This document shows positions 1 through 8,329 of a stretch of DNA of 41,783 nucleotides, in pieces. A program made the translations under genes and the position numbers. Within the stretch, counting starts at the first letter, position 1, and the number at the start of each line of letters is the position of its first letter. The notes under the pieces were generated by a model that ran no database searches, had not been told where the DNA came from, and saw nothing but the letters and a program-made list of their open reading frames with translations. Origin of the DNA: Candidatus Peregrinibacteria bacterium CG10_big_fil_rev_8_21_14_0_10_36_19 (GTDB lineage: Bacteria > Patescibacteriota > Gracilibacteria > UBA1369 > LOWO2-01-FULL-3); NCBI GenBank assembly GCA_002772535.1, contig PFDP01000006.1, positions 1-41,783 on the forward strand, in the 5' to 3' direction.

Positions 1-480
1 ATTAAGGAAAAGTTGGGGCTTGATGGTGATGAAGAAACTCTAAAAGTTGTTTTTCAACAATTTTTGGAATCTGGCAAGAATATCCCCGGGGATGAAAAAT
101 CTAAAAACAAAAAACAGCTTTCCGAAGCCAAAAATACCGCAGACACACAGCCAACGAAAAGCCACCCCATCAAAGCCCCTTCGGGAGAACACATCCCAGT
201 TTCACGATATATCCCAGCAAAAATCCGCAAAGAAGCCATATCCAAAACCAACGGAAAATGCGCCTATCCAAACTGCACAAAATCCTATGAGCAGCTACAT
301 CATCAAGATTATTTCGCGCATACCCATAACCACAAAAACCTGATCCCTCTTTGCAAAATCCATCATGAGTTTATGCATAATGGGGTGGTGGCTGAAAGTG
401 GGCCGAAAAAGTGGCAGATAAAACTGGGCGTTCCGAAAAATAGCTTTGATATGAAGTATAGAAGGGCGCGGCAAAAGTAG
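1..480 (+). CDS. HNH endonuclease family protein (5' end outside the window)
   Basis: The frame is open from base 1, so the gene probably starts upstream; 159 codons are visible. The C-terminal half is an HNH zinc-finger nuclease domain: a conserved lead-in SRYIPAKIRKEA, a first cysteine pair CAYPNC, a central HH (QLHHQD), then NLIPLCKIHHEF supplying the last Cys and the catalytic/metal His residues. The N-terminal half is hydrophilic and rich in K, S and P, probably a linker. HNH domains cut or nick DNA; the target here is unknown. Base composition differs from its neighbours: many C-ending codons and GC-rich stretches such as ATCCCCGGGG near base 83, unlike the AT-rich genes that follow. 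A second copy about 90% identical lies inverted at 41630-41783. Confident for the HNH domain, not for a biological role. Confidence 0.85.
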   Translation: MKEKLGLDGDEETLKVVFQQFLESGKNIPGDEKSKNKKQLSEAKNTADTQPTKSHPIKAPSGEHIPVSRYIPAKIRKEAISKTNGKCAYPNCTKSYEQLHHQDYFAHTHNHKNLIPLCKIHHEFMHNGVVAESGPKKWQIKLGVPKNSFDMKYRRARQK

Positions 481-501
481 TGTCGGGAGGTAGGTAAAAA
501 A

Positions 502-530
502 TTGTATGGAATAAGTTATTACTGTAAAAT
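502..530 (+). promoter_or_regulatory. Predicted promoter of rlmH
   Basis: TTGTAT at 502-507, a 17-base spacer and TAAAAT at 525-530. The start site would fall near 537, giving a leader of about 14 bases before the ATG at 551. The leader holds an ATG directly followed by TAA (536-541). Confidence 0.5.
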
Positions 531-550
531 TTTTAATGTAATTAACTAAA

Positions 551-967
551 ATGTTGATAAAAATAATTCAAATCGGAAAAACTAAGGATGACTATTTGCG
601 CAGTGGAGAGTCGGAGTTTTTGAAGCGTTTATCCGCTTTTTGCAAAATTGAAGTTATAACTTTACAAGATGAAGAGCGTGCATTGAATCATATTGGGGAA
701 TCCAAATTTGTACTTTTGGATGAATTAGGTATTCAAAAAACTTCAGTTGAGTTTTCGGATTTTTTGAAAACTTATAAAGACTACGGAGAAACCCTTATTT
801 TTGTAATTGGTGGCGCTTTCGGTGTTAGTGATAGTATGAAAAAAAAGGCAGCACACATGATATCTCTTTCTAAAATGACATTCACTCATCAAATGATAAG
901 AATTTTTCTTTTAGAGCAACTTTACAGAGCTATGTGCATTTTAACAGGTAAGGACTACCATCATTAG
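551..967 (+). CDS. rlmH: 23S rRNA (pseudouridine-1915-N3)-methyltransferase RlmH
   Basis: A 138-residue SPOUT-class methyltransferase. The family methylates N3 of pseudouridine 1915 in helix 69 of 23S rRNA on the assembled ribosome, using S-adenosylmethionine. The C-terminal knot region is clear: FVIGGAFG (SAM-binding loop), then SLSKMTFTHQMIRIFLLEQLYRA and a terminal YHH, all hallmark residues. The protein is slightly shorter than the usual 155-160 residues; the shortening is in the N-terminal half. There is no Shine-Dalgarno sequence, and the start sits in the A-rich context TTAACTAAAATG that recurs before other starts in this window. Confidence 0.95.
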   Translation: MLIKIIQIGKTKDDYLRSGESEFLKRLSAFCKIEVITLQDEERALNHIGESKFVLLDELGIQKTSVEFSDFLKTYKDYGETLIFVIGGAFGVSDSMKKKAAHMISLSKMTFTHQMIRIFLLEQLYRAMCILTGKDYHH

Positions 968-975
968 GATTTTTG

Positions 976-984
976 TGTTATAAT
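976..984 (+). promoter_or_regulatory. Extended -10 of a leaderless promoter (capA-like gene)
   Basis: TGTTATAAT ends at 984 and is followed by exactly six bases (AGTGAG) and the ATG at 991. Transcription would start at or next to the A of the ATG. This decides the start at 991 rather than an upstream TTG/GTG. Confidence 0.65.
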
Positions 985-990
985 AGTGAG

Positions 991-2121
991 ATGAAAAAAT
1001 TATTATCACTATTATTTTTGGGACTTGGAGGGATTGTTTTGCTTTATTCGAATGGTAGCTCAAAAATAATGAGTGATGTTTTGAATATGGATTTTAAAGC
1101 TGAAGTTGCAGCTACAAAAGAAGAGTTGATAGAAAGAAATTTTACTAACTGGGTGCCTCAAATGTCTGAAACAGTAGAAGTGGTTCCAGAAAACAAGGAA
1201 CTTAAAATACTGGCATTTGGCGATGTAATGCTAGGAAGATATGTGAGAGTTTTAATGGACAGATTTGGACAAAATTATCCGTTTGAAAAAATATACAATG
1301 ACGGCTGGTTTTGGGATGCTGACGTAGTTCACGCAAATCTTGAAGGCCCAATAAAAGGAGAAGGTAAAAAAGGTGGCACTGCAATGGTGTTTTCATTTAA
1401 TGAAGATGTCGCACCTCTTTTAAAAGATCACGGTTTTGATATGGTTTCGATAGCTAATAATCATGCACTTGATCAAGGTCCAACTGGTAGAGATACCACT
1501 ATTGCAGCTTTAGATAGTGCTGGTGTTGGATGGTGTGGGCATCCTTCAGAAGAAGATCCTGAAAGTGTATATTATGGGGAAGCTAATGGTTCGAAATATG
1601 CATTTGTGTGCTTTCACGATATTAATACTAAAATTAATTCTGAAGATGCAGTGGATTTAATTTGGAATGTTAAAAAGAAAGTAGATTTTGTGATAGTTTC
1701 TGTACATTGGGGCTATGAATATAAGCATCAGCCAGACCAAAAAAGACAAGTAAAATTGGCACACTCTTTTATTGATGCCGGTGCGGATTTCATTATTGGT
1801 CATCATCCACATGTGGTTCAAAATTTTGAGGAATATAATGGAAGACTTATTTTCTATTCTCTGGGTAACTTTATCTTTGATCAATATTGGTCAAAAATGA
1901 CGCAAGAAGAATTATCGATAGGAATAACTATGAATAAAGAAGGTGATGAAATTCATACGCGGGTTGACCTGTTTCCTATGAAAAGTAAGATGTCACAATC
2001 ACAACTAATGAATGAAGATGAAAAAGCATCTTGGTTGAATGAATTTTTGAGTTATGGAACTTATGATGAGGAAACTGAAGAGCAAGTAAAAAATGGTTTT
2101 GTGGCAATATCGGGCAAATAG
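991..2121 (+). CDS. CapA-family metallophosphoesterase-like protein
   Basis: 376 residues with an N-terminal hydrophobic signal or anchor (residues 3-20), so the enzyme domain should be outside the membrane. The CapA/PgsA fold (poly-gamma-glutamate capsule synthesis proteins, calcineurin-like phosphoesterase superfamily) is marked by FGDVMLGR near the N-terminus, ANLEGPI, SIANNHALDQG, VSVHWGYEY, a GHHPHVVQ metal-ligand pair and FYSLGNFIFD. True PgsA works with PgsB and PgsC in making poly-gamma-glutamate; no such partners are visible here, so the substrate is unknown. It lies four bases after rlmH's last codon region but has its own TATAAT. The start at 991 gives a normal signal sequence (MKKLLSLLF). 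Confidence 0.85.
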   Translation: MKKLLSLLFLGLGGIVLLYSNGSSKIMSDVLNMDFKAEVAATKEELIERNFTNWVPQMSETVEVVPENKELKILAFGDVMLGRYVRVLMDRFGQNYPFEKIYNDGWFWDADVVHANLEGPIKGEGKKGGTAMVFSFNEDVAPLLKDHGFDMVSIANNHALDQGPTGRDTTIAALDSAGVGWCGHPSEEDPESVYYGEANGSKYAFVCFHDINTKINSEDAVDLIWNVKKKVDFVIVSVHWGYEYKHQPDQKRQVKLAHSFIDAGADFIIGHHPHVVQNFEEYNGRLIFYSLGNFIFDQYWSKMTQEELSIGITMNKEGDEIHTRVDLFPMKSKMSQSQLMNEDEKASWLNEFLSYGTYDEETEEQVKNGFVAISGK

Positions 2122-2153
2122 TGATAGGATCATAAAAAATAACTATTTTGCAT

Positions 2154-3560
2154 ATGAAGATTCTCTTTGGAGGGGCAGCGGGTGAAGTTACAGGATCAAA
2201 ACACCTTGTTACTTTTAATGGTAAAAAAATTCTTCTAGACTGTGGAATGTTTCAAGGCCACAGAAAAGAGTCAGAAGAAAAAAATAAGCATTTTTTCTGG
2301 GATCCAAAAGAAATTGATGCAGTTGTACTTTCACATGCTCACATGGATCATAGTGGAATATTACCTTTTCTATATAAAGAAGGTTATAGAGGTCCAATTT
2401 ATTGTACTCATGCTACGAGAGATCTTTGCGCCTATATGTTAGCAGATAGTGCTTATATTCAAGAAAGAGAAGTAGAATGGATGAAAGAGAAGAAAAAGTT
2501 TAAGGAAGGTGAAGATATGGAACCTTTATATGGAATTGAAGAAGCTGAGGCGGTAATGAAACAATTTGTCTCAATGGATTATGAAAAAGAATTTATTGTG
2601 GAAGATGGAGTGGCAGTATCTTTTCATGATGCTGGTCATATACTTGGATCAGCGTTGGTACATATCGTTTTTCATGACGCAAAAGAAAATAAGTACTTAA
2701 AATTTTGTTTTACTGGAGATCTTGGGCGTAGAGGTTTACCAATATTAAGAGACCCTCAACCAATACCGGAAACAGAATATTTAATTACAGAAACAACATA
2801 TGGAAACAGACTTCATGCATCAATTCAAACAATTGAAGAAGATTTGGCTGCTGTAGTGAACCAAGTTGCAGAAGCTGGTGGTAAATTAATTATTCCTGCC
2901 TTTGCATTAGAGAGAACTCAAGAAATTGTTTACCATTTGAATTTATTACAAAAGCAAAATATGATTCCGGATATACCGGTTTATGTAGATAGTCCTTTAG
3001 CTGGAAATGTAACAGAAGTGTTCCGCAGACACATGGAATGTTTTGACAAAAAAACTCAGGAAGAATTTTCGAATCAGGGGGATAATCCATTTGGTTTTGG
3101 AATGCTAAAATATACTCGTAGTGTTGAAGATTCCAAATCTTTGAATGAAAAAAGTGGCCCTATGATTATAGTTGCTGCTTCTGGAATGTGTGAACATGGA
3201 AGAGTTCTACATCACTTGAAAAATAATTTGGAAGATCCTAAAAATGTTGTTTTGATTGTTGGTTACCAAGCGGAAAATACGCTGGGAAGAAAATTGGTTA
3301 ATGGTCAAAAAGAAGTGAATATTTTTGGCGAGGCTTATCAAGTTAGAGCTTCGGTTTATGTAATGGATGCTTTTTCAGGACATGCTGATAGAAGTGATCT
3401 TCTAGATTATATTAGTCACGTAAAGGGAATAAAGAAAATATTCTTAGTACATGGTGAACAAACTCAACTTGAGGCATTTAAGGGTGCACTAGCTGAGAAT
3501 AACTATAATGACGTTTACATCCCTAAGTATGGAGAAGAAGTAGAAATTCCTTTTGAATAA
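2154..3560 (+). CDS. Beta-CASP metallo-beta-lactamase RNase/exonuclease
   Basis: 468 residues. The N-terminal metallo-beta-lactamase domain has the HAHMDH motif (near residue 60) and further ligands DAGHILGS and FTGDLG. The middle beta-CASP insert carries PAFALERTQE and VDSPLA, and the C-terminal part carries SGHADR and the late motif VHGE. This is the architecture of the bacterial and archaeal CPSF73/YSH1-like group, which cleave or degrade RNA with two zinc ions; no KH domains are visible. The start MKILFGGAAGEVTGS matches the family's usual N-terminus, so ATG 2154 is preferred over TTG 2148. It ends directly against the convergent gene at 3561 with no gap. Confidence 0.9.
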   Translation: MKILFGGAAGEVTGSKHLVTFNGKKILLDCGMFQGHRKESEEKNKHFFWDPKEIDAVVLSHAHMDHSGILPFLYKEGYRGPIYCTHATRDLCAYMLADSAYIQEREVEWMKEKKKFKEGEDMEPLYGIEEAEAVMKQFVSMDYEKEFIVEDGVAVSFHDAGHILGSALVHIVFHDAKENKYLKFCFTGDLGRRGLPILRDPQPIPETEYLITETTYGNRLHASIQTIEEDLAAVVNQVAEAGGKLIIPAFALERTQEIVYHLNLLQKQNMIPDIPVYVDSPLAGNVTEVFRRHMECFDKKTQEEFSNQGDNPFGFGMLKYTRSVEDSKSLNEKSGPMIIVAASGMCEHGRVLHHLKNNLEDPKNVVLIVGYQAENTLGRKLVNGQKEVNIFGEAYQVRASVYVMDAFSGHADRSDLLDYISHVKGIKKIFLVHGEQTQLEAFKGALAENNYNDVYIPKYGEEVEIPFE

Positions 3561-4022
3561 TTAGTTCCTCTTCTTTAAAAAAACAAATAGTCCTATAGCT
3601 GCGGTTGATATTAAAACTAGAGTTATGGGATTTTTTGTTACATCATTAGATTCTTTTATATTTTTTACATCTTGCTTGCCTATGGTAGTTTTTTGGATTT
3701 CCGTTTGAGGTATGTTGGCAAGATATTCTCTAATTGGGTTATTACCCTCTACATAATTATTGCCGTCAATAAGCAATGGCACTCCCCCTGCTGTGTAATT
3801 TAATTCTTTAGACTTTTTCAGATACAACTCTTGATTGTTTTTATTCTGATAAATTTCATATTCTTTAATGTCGTTAAGGTTGTAAAGATCGTTTGCTGAT
3901 AAGTAATCTTTGAGCTCTAAACAGTGAGAACATTTTTCACTTGTAAAAAGCATCATTTCGGCATAAGCAGTAGTGTTGAAAATTAGTAACAAAAAGGTAA
4001 ATAGAAATATTTTTTTAATCAT
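3561..4022 (-). CDS. Secreted, membrane-anchored thioredoxin/glutaredoxin-like protein
   Basis: 153 residues. Signal peptide of about 21 residues (MIKKIFLFTFLLLIF..., cleavage after AYA), then a thioredoxin-like fold with a CSHC active site (C31/C34), the cis-proline motif GGVPLLIDG, a Lys/Asn-rich linker and a C-terminal membrane helix (ITLVLISTAAIGLFVFL) followed by KKRN. The redox domain should face the outside, anchored at its C-terminus. The family suggests thiol-disulfide exchange on exported proteins; the partner is unknown. Its stop abuts the stop of the beta-CASP gene. It has its own leaderless-type promoter. Confidence 0.75.
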   Translation of the reverse strand: MIKKIFLFTFLLLIFNTTAYAEMMLFTSEKCSHCLELKDYLSANDLYNLNDIKEYEIYQNKNNQELYLKKSKELNYTAGGVPLLIDGNNYVEGNNPIREYLANIPQTEIQKTTIGKQDVKNIKESNDVTKNPITLVLISTAAIGLFVFLKKRN

Positions 4023-4028
4023 GTTTTT

Positions 4029-4037
4029 ATTATAGCA
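4029..4037 (-). promoter_or_regulatory. Extended -10 of a leaderless promoter (thioredoxin-like gene)
   Basis: Read on the minus strand: TGCTATAAT, then six bases (AAAAAC), then the ATG ending at 4022. No Shine-Dalgarno sequence is possible because the transcript would begin at the start codon. Confidence 0.65.
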
Positions 4038-4114
4038 GTTTTGTTTTTTTGTGCTTAATTTTCCTTATTTTTTTATATTTAGAAAAACTGTCAATAAATT
4101 TTTTGGGTAGTCGT

Positions 4115-4142
4115 TTGACATACAGGGGGGGTACTGTACAAT
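4115..4142 (+). promoter_or_regulatory. Consensus sigma-70 type promoter of the candidate large RNA
   Basis: Perfect -35 TTGACA (4115-4120), a 16-base spacer containing seven G in a row, and -10 TACAAT (4137-4142). Expected start near 4149. The same TACAAT with a 16-base spacer appears before tRNA-Gly (32923-32950), so it may be the stable-RNA promoter style of this genome. Confidence 0.7.
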
Positions 4143-4148
4143 CCATGC

Positions 4149-4898
4149 TCGATAGAGGGATTTAAAAAAATATTTTTCTCTATTTGTTCCTTGGGAAAAT
4201 AGGTCATTTTCTACCCAAAATAAAGGGCCTGATCTGATTATTTCCTTCTGAAAAATCTGTTGCACAATTGTGTATTCGGGAAATTTGTTTGTGAACCGTC
4301 GCCGGTAAACTTCCCCAATACATTAAGCTGCCAGTCAGAAGAGCAGCTTAAGAGGGAGGGTGCTATGCTATCTTGGTGTTAACAGCACTGGGCATACCAT
4401 CCAGAGAACCTCGTCAGGAAAAATTTTTGTTGGTTTTGATGCGTCTTAGAGTGAGTGCTTTGTGATAATTGAGCACTAGTGTGTTGCAGTGTTGATCGCC
4501 TTTCAGGCTTGATCCGCTCAACCATCTGGTTACCAATTTTCACTTCAGTGCCGTCTTTGGCTCGTTTTTTTCTTTTGGGATGGGGTCTTCCAGCATCGTA
4601 AGGTGCAAGGAGGAAGTATTGAGTGGTCCTTGCTGATCATTCAAAAACCCAACACCCCCCAATTCGGCATCGCGAAGATGCCAGAAAATCGGCACTTATA
4701 GTGCCAACCTACCAAGTGAAATCCCCGAAAAAGGGAGGCTTAAGTCGTGAGTTTCGCGGCAAAAAAGCTTCCCCTTTGGGTGGAAAGCGGCCAAAACCGC
4801 TTGCAACACTTCCCCTTAAGTCTTTATGGGAGGGGTGTCGCACACTCAAGGAATTTGGCCCCGGTTGATGTTGTTCTACAACTTCCCGGGGCTCTTTT
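4149..4898 (+). ncRNA. Candidate large structured RNA, about 750 nt, family unknown
   Basis: A stretch with no credible protein gene on either strand. By eye it is about half G+C from roughly 4290 on, against about a third in the genes on both sides, the usual sign of a structured RNA in an AT-rich genome. Perfect or near-perfect hairpins run along its length: ATAGAG/CTCTAT (4152-4183), TTGGG+AAAAT with partner ATTTT and CCCAA (4191-4218), TTAAGCTGC/GCAGCTTAA (4323-4351), AGTGCT/AGCACT (4454-4477), GGCATC/GATGCC (4666-4682), GGCACT/AGTGCC (4691-4705), AAGCGG/CCGCTT (4785-4802). It has its own promoter and terminator, so it appears to be a separate transcript. I compared it by eye with RNase P RNA, tmRNA, SRP RNA and 6S RNA and found none of their conserved cores in order. 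The 5' and 3' ends are inferred from promoter and terminator only. Confidence 0.6.
4857..4898 (+). terminator. Intrinsic terminator of the candidate large RNA
   Basis: Outer stem GCCCCGG (4858-4864) with CCGGGGC (4886-4892), inner stem GTTGT/ACAAC (4870-4882) with a three-base loop, then TCTTTT. It separates the RNA from the exonuclease gene at 4949. Confidence 0.7.
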
Positions 4899-4948
4899 CC
4901 ATTCATTTAACTTGTAGCTAATTTCTATGTAAGGTAGATTCTTTTGTG

Positions 4949-5551
4949 ATGAAAATTATAATTTTTGATACAGAAACAACGGGATTACCATCTACTCAGC
5001 TAGAGCTTGAGAAGCAGCCTCATGTATGCCAATTTGCGGCAATTATATATGAGTGTGATGGATATTCTTTGAGAGAAATTAGAAGGATTAATCATTTAAT
5101 AAAACCTCCTGTGAGTATCCCACAAGAGTGTGTTTATGTTCATGGAATTTCAGATGAAAAAGTAGCAAATTCCCCAAGTTTTTCAGAAGTTGCAGATATT
5201 ATTGTAGAAGCTTTTCATGGATCCGATGTAGCAGTTGCCCACAATATAAGTTTCGATGAACAAGTTATACAAGCGGAATTAAAGCGTTTGAATTATGGTA
5301 TAGATTTTTTACCATCTCAGACCTTTGATACCATGAAAGAAACAAAAGAACTTTGCAGACTACCTGGTAGAAACCCTGGTACATATAAATCTCCAAGGTT
5401 GCTAGAGTTATATCAACACCTTTTTGGTACACATTTTGAAGGTGCTCATGATGCCATGTATGATGTTGAAGCAACTGGAAAATGCCTTGCTGCACTTTTA
5501 TCGAAAGGTATTTTTAAGCCGCAAGAACCGGTACAGAATCAATTATTTTAA
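4949..5551 (+). CDS. DnaQ-like DEDDh 3'-5' exonuclease
   Basis: 200 residues. The four acidic motifs of the DEDDh family are visible: FDTETTG (D7, E9), HNISFDE in the middle and HDAMYDVEAT near the C-terminus, where the final His and Asp belong. Such proteins remove 3' nucleotides from DNA or RNA, as proofreading subunit (epsilon-like) or in repair. The extreme C-terminus is QNQLF, which fits the sliding-clamp-binding pentapeptide pattern QxxLF, so docking on DnaN is likely (inference). No polymerase domain is fused. A GTG three bases upstream (4946) is an alternative start. The next gene follows after nine bases, suggesting co-transcription. Confidence 0.85.
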   Translation: MKIIIFDTETTGLPSTQLELEKQPHVCQFAAIIYECDGYSLREIRRINHLIKPPVSIPQECVYVHGISDEKVANSPSFSEVADIIVEAFHGSDVAVAHNISFDEQVIQAELKRLNYGIDFLPSQTFDTMKETKELCRLPGRNPGTYKSPRLLELYQHLFGTHFEGAHDAMYDVEATGKCLAALLSKGIFKPQEPVQNQLF

Positions 5552-5560
5552 CCTCATTTT

Positions 5561-8287
5561 ATGTCTAGAGATTTTAAATATTATCCAGAGGATTTTGGTG
5601 CGCTAACTGTGAAAGTGAAGCACATGGATTTAACTTTTGATATGTATGAACAGGAAACATTTGTGAGTTCCGATCTACATTTAAAGGCATTAGAAAATAT
5701 TAAGAGTTTAGATTTGAATGCTAAGAATTTGGAAATTTTGAAAGTGCAGGTAGATATGGAAGAAAGCAAATTTGAGTACTTGAAAGACGAAGATATTTTA
5801 AGAGTATATTTTGCAAACGAAATTGAAGAAGGAGAAGATTTTGTAATTCATACAGAAAGCATTTGTAGACCAACTTCTAATATTCTGGAAGGTCTTTACT
5901 ATGATGAAACTCCGGCTGGATGTCCGTGTCAGCAGATTACTCAGTGCCAACAATGGGGATTCCAAAGAATTGTACCGTGTATAGATGACATGACCGCAAA
6001 ATGTACATATAAAACTGAAATTATTGCTGATGAAAGGTATACAAATTTGATATCAAATGGAGATGTTTCTCTAGAAATTGAAAGTGTGGGAGAAGGTAGA
6101 AAAAAAATAAAATACGACAACATTATTACTCCAATGGCCACCTATCTTTTCTTTTTAGGTGTTGGTACTTATGCAACTTTTAAGAAAGAGTTTACATATC
6201 CAGATGGAGATAAATTTATGTTGGAACTTTTGGTACCTCCAAATTCCGATGAAGAAATTGCAATGAAAGCCTTGGAGGTTTTGCATGATGCAATTATGTG
6301 GGTTTATTTATTTACCGGTCCTGATAAATATAAAAACTGGGATAAATCTATGAAAATTTGGAATGGCGAAAAAGTTGATATGAAGGGAATGACTTTTGGT
6401 TATAAATATACCGGAACTGTTTATAGGGAAATTGGAATGCAGAATAGCGATTTTGGTGGCATGGAGAATGTTGGAAATACAACTATTACCACAAATAGGA
6501 TAATGCCTTTTCCAGAAATGACAGATGGAAGTTTTGAATATATGGTGCGTGTGAAAGTTCACGAGTTTTATCATAATCTAAATGGTTCGGAGGTTACCGG
6601 AAGGAGCCCATTTGAAATTTGGCTTAACGAGGCTGTAACTGTTTTTATTGAGCAAGAATATCATGAGTTTGTTTTTGGGCGCGAGTATTCGCGTTTGGAT
6701 ACAGTTTTAACTTTGCTCGCGCCTGGTGGTGGAACTTTTGCTGGCGACGATAATGTTTCTGCCATGCCAATTGAGCCAGATGGATTTAACGACTGTAATG
6801 AACTTATTACCGGTGTTACTTATGTAAAAGCCCCGGAATTTGTAAAGATGATTGAGCGCTTAATGGGGCAAGAGGTTTTTGTGAAAGGCTTAGCTTTATA
6901 CCATGGTAGATATAAACACTCTAATGCCACTAGAGCACAATGGGTTGAGGCAATGGAGGAAGCTAGTGGGAAAAACTTTCAACGCATGGCACAAACTTGG
7001 CTTAAGCAGGCTTCATATCCGAAAGTAAATGTGGTAGGAGCTTATGATTCCACAGAGCGCACATATACTTTAAAACTAACTCAAAGTGGATTTAAAGATG
7101 GTATGCATTGGGAATTTCCATTTTTAGCAGCTATCTGTGATGCAGATGGAAAAGATTTAGATGAAAAATTATATTGGGTTAAAGATGTGAAAAGTGAGAT
7201 TGTCTTTGAAAATGTTGATGAACCAGCATTTGTATCTTTAAATAGAGATTACTCATTTTTTGGAAAAGTTTTCTATGAAGTAAGTGAAGATCAATTATAT
7301 TTACAGGTGAGAAAAGACTCTGATCTGATAAATAGATACATGGCTTTTTATAGACTTTCTGAAATAGAAAAAATGAATATTTTAAGTGGTGGTGATGTTA
7401 GTGAAAAATTTGTGGATTTATATTTTGAGATTCTAAATGATGAAAACTTGATGGCCAAAGTTAGTACAGAAATTTTAACAATTTTTGAAGCCGTAGAAGA
7501 TGAAAAATTTGCACATGCCTATAGAGATCTATATGAGGCTGTTAAGAAAATTAAAGTAGCTGTTGCTGAGAAATATAGGGATGAACTAATTTCATTGTAC
7601 AAAAAATATAGTCATACAAATATTAGTGGGGCTTATTTAGAGGTTGCAAATGCAAAAATAAAGGCTAGGCAGGTTAAAAATGTTTGCCTCTCCATTTTAG
7701 CAAAACTAGAAGAAAAAGAGGTGTGGGATATGATGCGTGAACAATTTCAAAATGCTGAATGCGCTACAGATAAAGTGGCTGCATTTAGTCTTTATATAAA
7801 CAGTGAAGCCCCTGATAAAATTGAAATTTTGGAGGCATATGAAAAAGAGGCTTCTCAAAATCTAGTAAGTTGGGAAAGTTTTCTAGGCTGTGTTTCGGGT
7901 AATGATAGCGATGATATGCTAGAAATAATTAAGAGAGTAGAAAAATCTGAATCGTTTAGAATTGATCAGGCAAATGATCAGAGGGCACTATACGCAAGAT
8001 TTGCGGGCAACAGAAAAAGATCACTTTTAACACCAGAAGGACGTGAGTTTTTAAAGGAATCTATTCTGAAACTCGCACCAATAAATGAATATAGTTGCTT
8101 ATATGTAATAAAACCATTTGGTAACATAGATAAAATTGCCGAAGAACATCAGGCTGATCTTGTGAGGGTTTTAATGGATGTAAAGGCTGCACTTGATCCA
8201 AAAAAAGTCCCTAGCGTATTTAATACAATTGAAAGAATTTTGAAGGGTTCACCGAATGGAGTAAAGAGATTTGAAAATTTACAATAG
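5561..8287 (+). CDS. pepN: M1 family aminopeptidase (aminopeptidase N type)
   Basis: 908 residues, similar in length to bacterial PepN. Gluzincin signature: FGGMENVGNTT (substrate N-terminus-binding GxMEN loop, about residues 299-303) and HEFYH at 334-338 with the third zinc ligand E357 (NEAVT), exactly the HExxH-18-E spacing of the family. The first ~190 residues form the beta-saddle N-domain; the C-terminal third is the helical cap. It removes N-terminal amino acids from peptides in the cytoplasm; there is no signal peptide. Of use to an organism living on scavenged peptides. It sits nine bases after the exonuclease gene and probably shares its transcript. Confidence 0.93.
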   Translation: MSRDFKYYPEDFGALTVKVKHMDLTFDMYEQETFVSSDLHLKALENIKSLDLNAKNLEILKVQVDMEESKFEYLKDEDILRVYFANEIEEGEDFVIHTESICRPTSNILEGLYYDETPAGCPCQQITQCQQWGFQRIVPCIDDMTAKCTYKTEIIADERYTNLISNGDVSLEIESVGEGRKKIKYDNIITPMATYLFFLGVGTYATFKKEFTYPDGDKFMLELLVPPNSDEEIAMKALEVLHDAIMWVYLFTGPDKYKNWDKSMKIWNGEKVDMKGMTFGYKYTGTVYREIGMQNSDFGGMENVGNTTITTNRIMPFPEMTDGSFEYMVRVKVHEFYHNLNGSEVTGRSPFEIWLNEAVTVFIEQEYHEFVFGREYSRLDTVLTLLAPGGGTFAGDDNVSAMPIEPDGFNDCNELITGVTYVKAPEFVKMIERLMGQEVFVKGLALYHGRYKHSNATRAQWVEAMEEASGKNFQRMAQTWLKQASYPKVNVVGAYDSTERTYTLKLTQSGFKDGMHWEFPFLAAICDADGKDLDEKLYWVKDVKSEIVFENVDEPAFVSLNRDYSFFGKVFYEVSEDQLYLQVRKDSDLINRYMAFYRLSEIEKMNILSGGDVSEKFVDLYFEILNDENLMAKVSTEILTIFEAVEDEKFAHAYRDLYEAVKKIKVAVAEKYRDELISLYKKYSHTNISGAYLEVANAKIKARQVKNVCLSILAKLEEKEVWDMMREQFQNAECATDKVAAFSLYINSEAPDKIEILEAYEKEASQNLVSWESFLGCVSGNDSDDMLEIIKRVEKSESFRIDQANDQRALYARFAGNRKRSLLTPEGREFLKESILKLAPINEYSCLYVIKPFGNIDKIAEEHQADLVRVLMDVKAALDPKKVPSVFNTIERILKGSPNGVKRFENLQ

Positions 8288-8307
8288 TGGTTGTTTTATG
8301 TTATAAT
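8279..8307 (+). promoter_or_regulatory. Predicted promoter with extended -10 (esterase gene)
   Basis: TTACAA at 8279-8284, 17 bases, TATAAT at 8302-8307 preceded by TGT. The first ATG downstream (8316) opens a five-codon frame, MINNK, whose TGA (8331-8333) overlaps the ATG of the real gene at 8330. Confidence 0.6.
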
Positions 8308-8329
8308 ATTGGGAAATGATAAATAACAA

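Noticed and set aside
4149-4898. RNase P RNA or tmRNA
   Set aside because: GGAGGAAG near 4610 and CCAGAAAATCGGC near 4680 recall RNase P conserved regions, but they are only about 70 bases apart and the rest of the core is missing. No tRNA-like ends or tag-like frame for tmRNA were found.
4623-4906. Open frames on both strands (81 codons plus, 66 codons minus) as protein genes
   Set aside because: They overlap each other and the hairpins and terminator of the candidate RNA, use codons unlike nearby genes and resemble no protein I know. Kept only as a low-weight finding.
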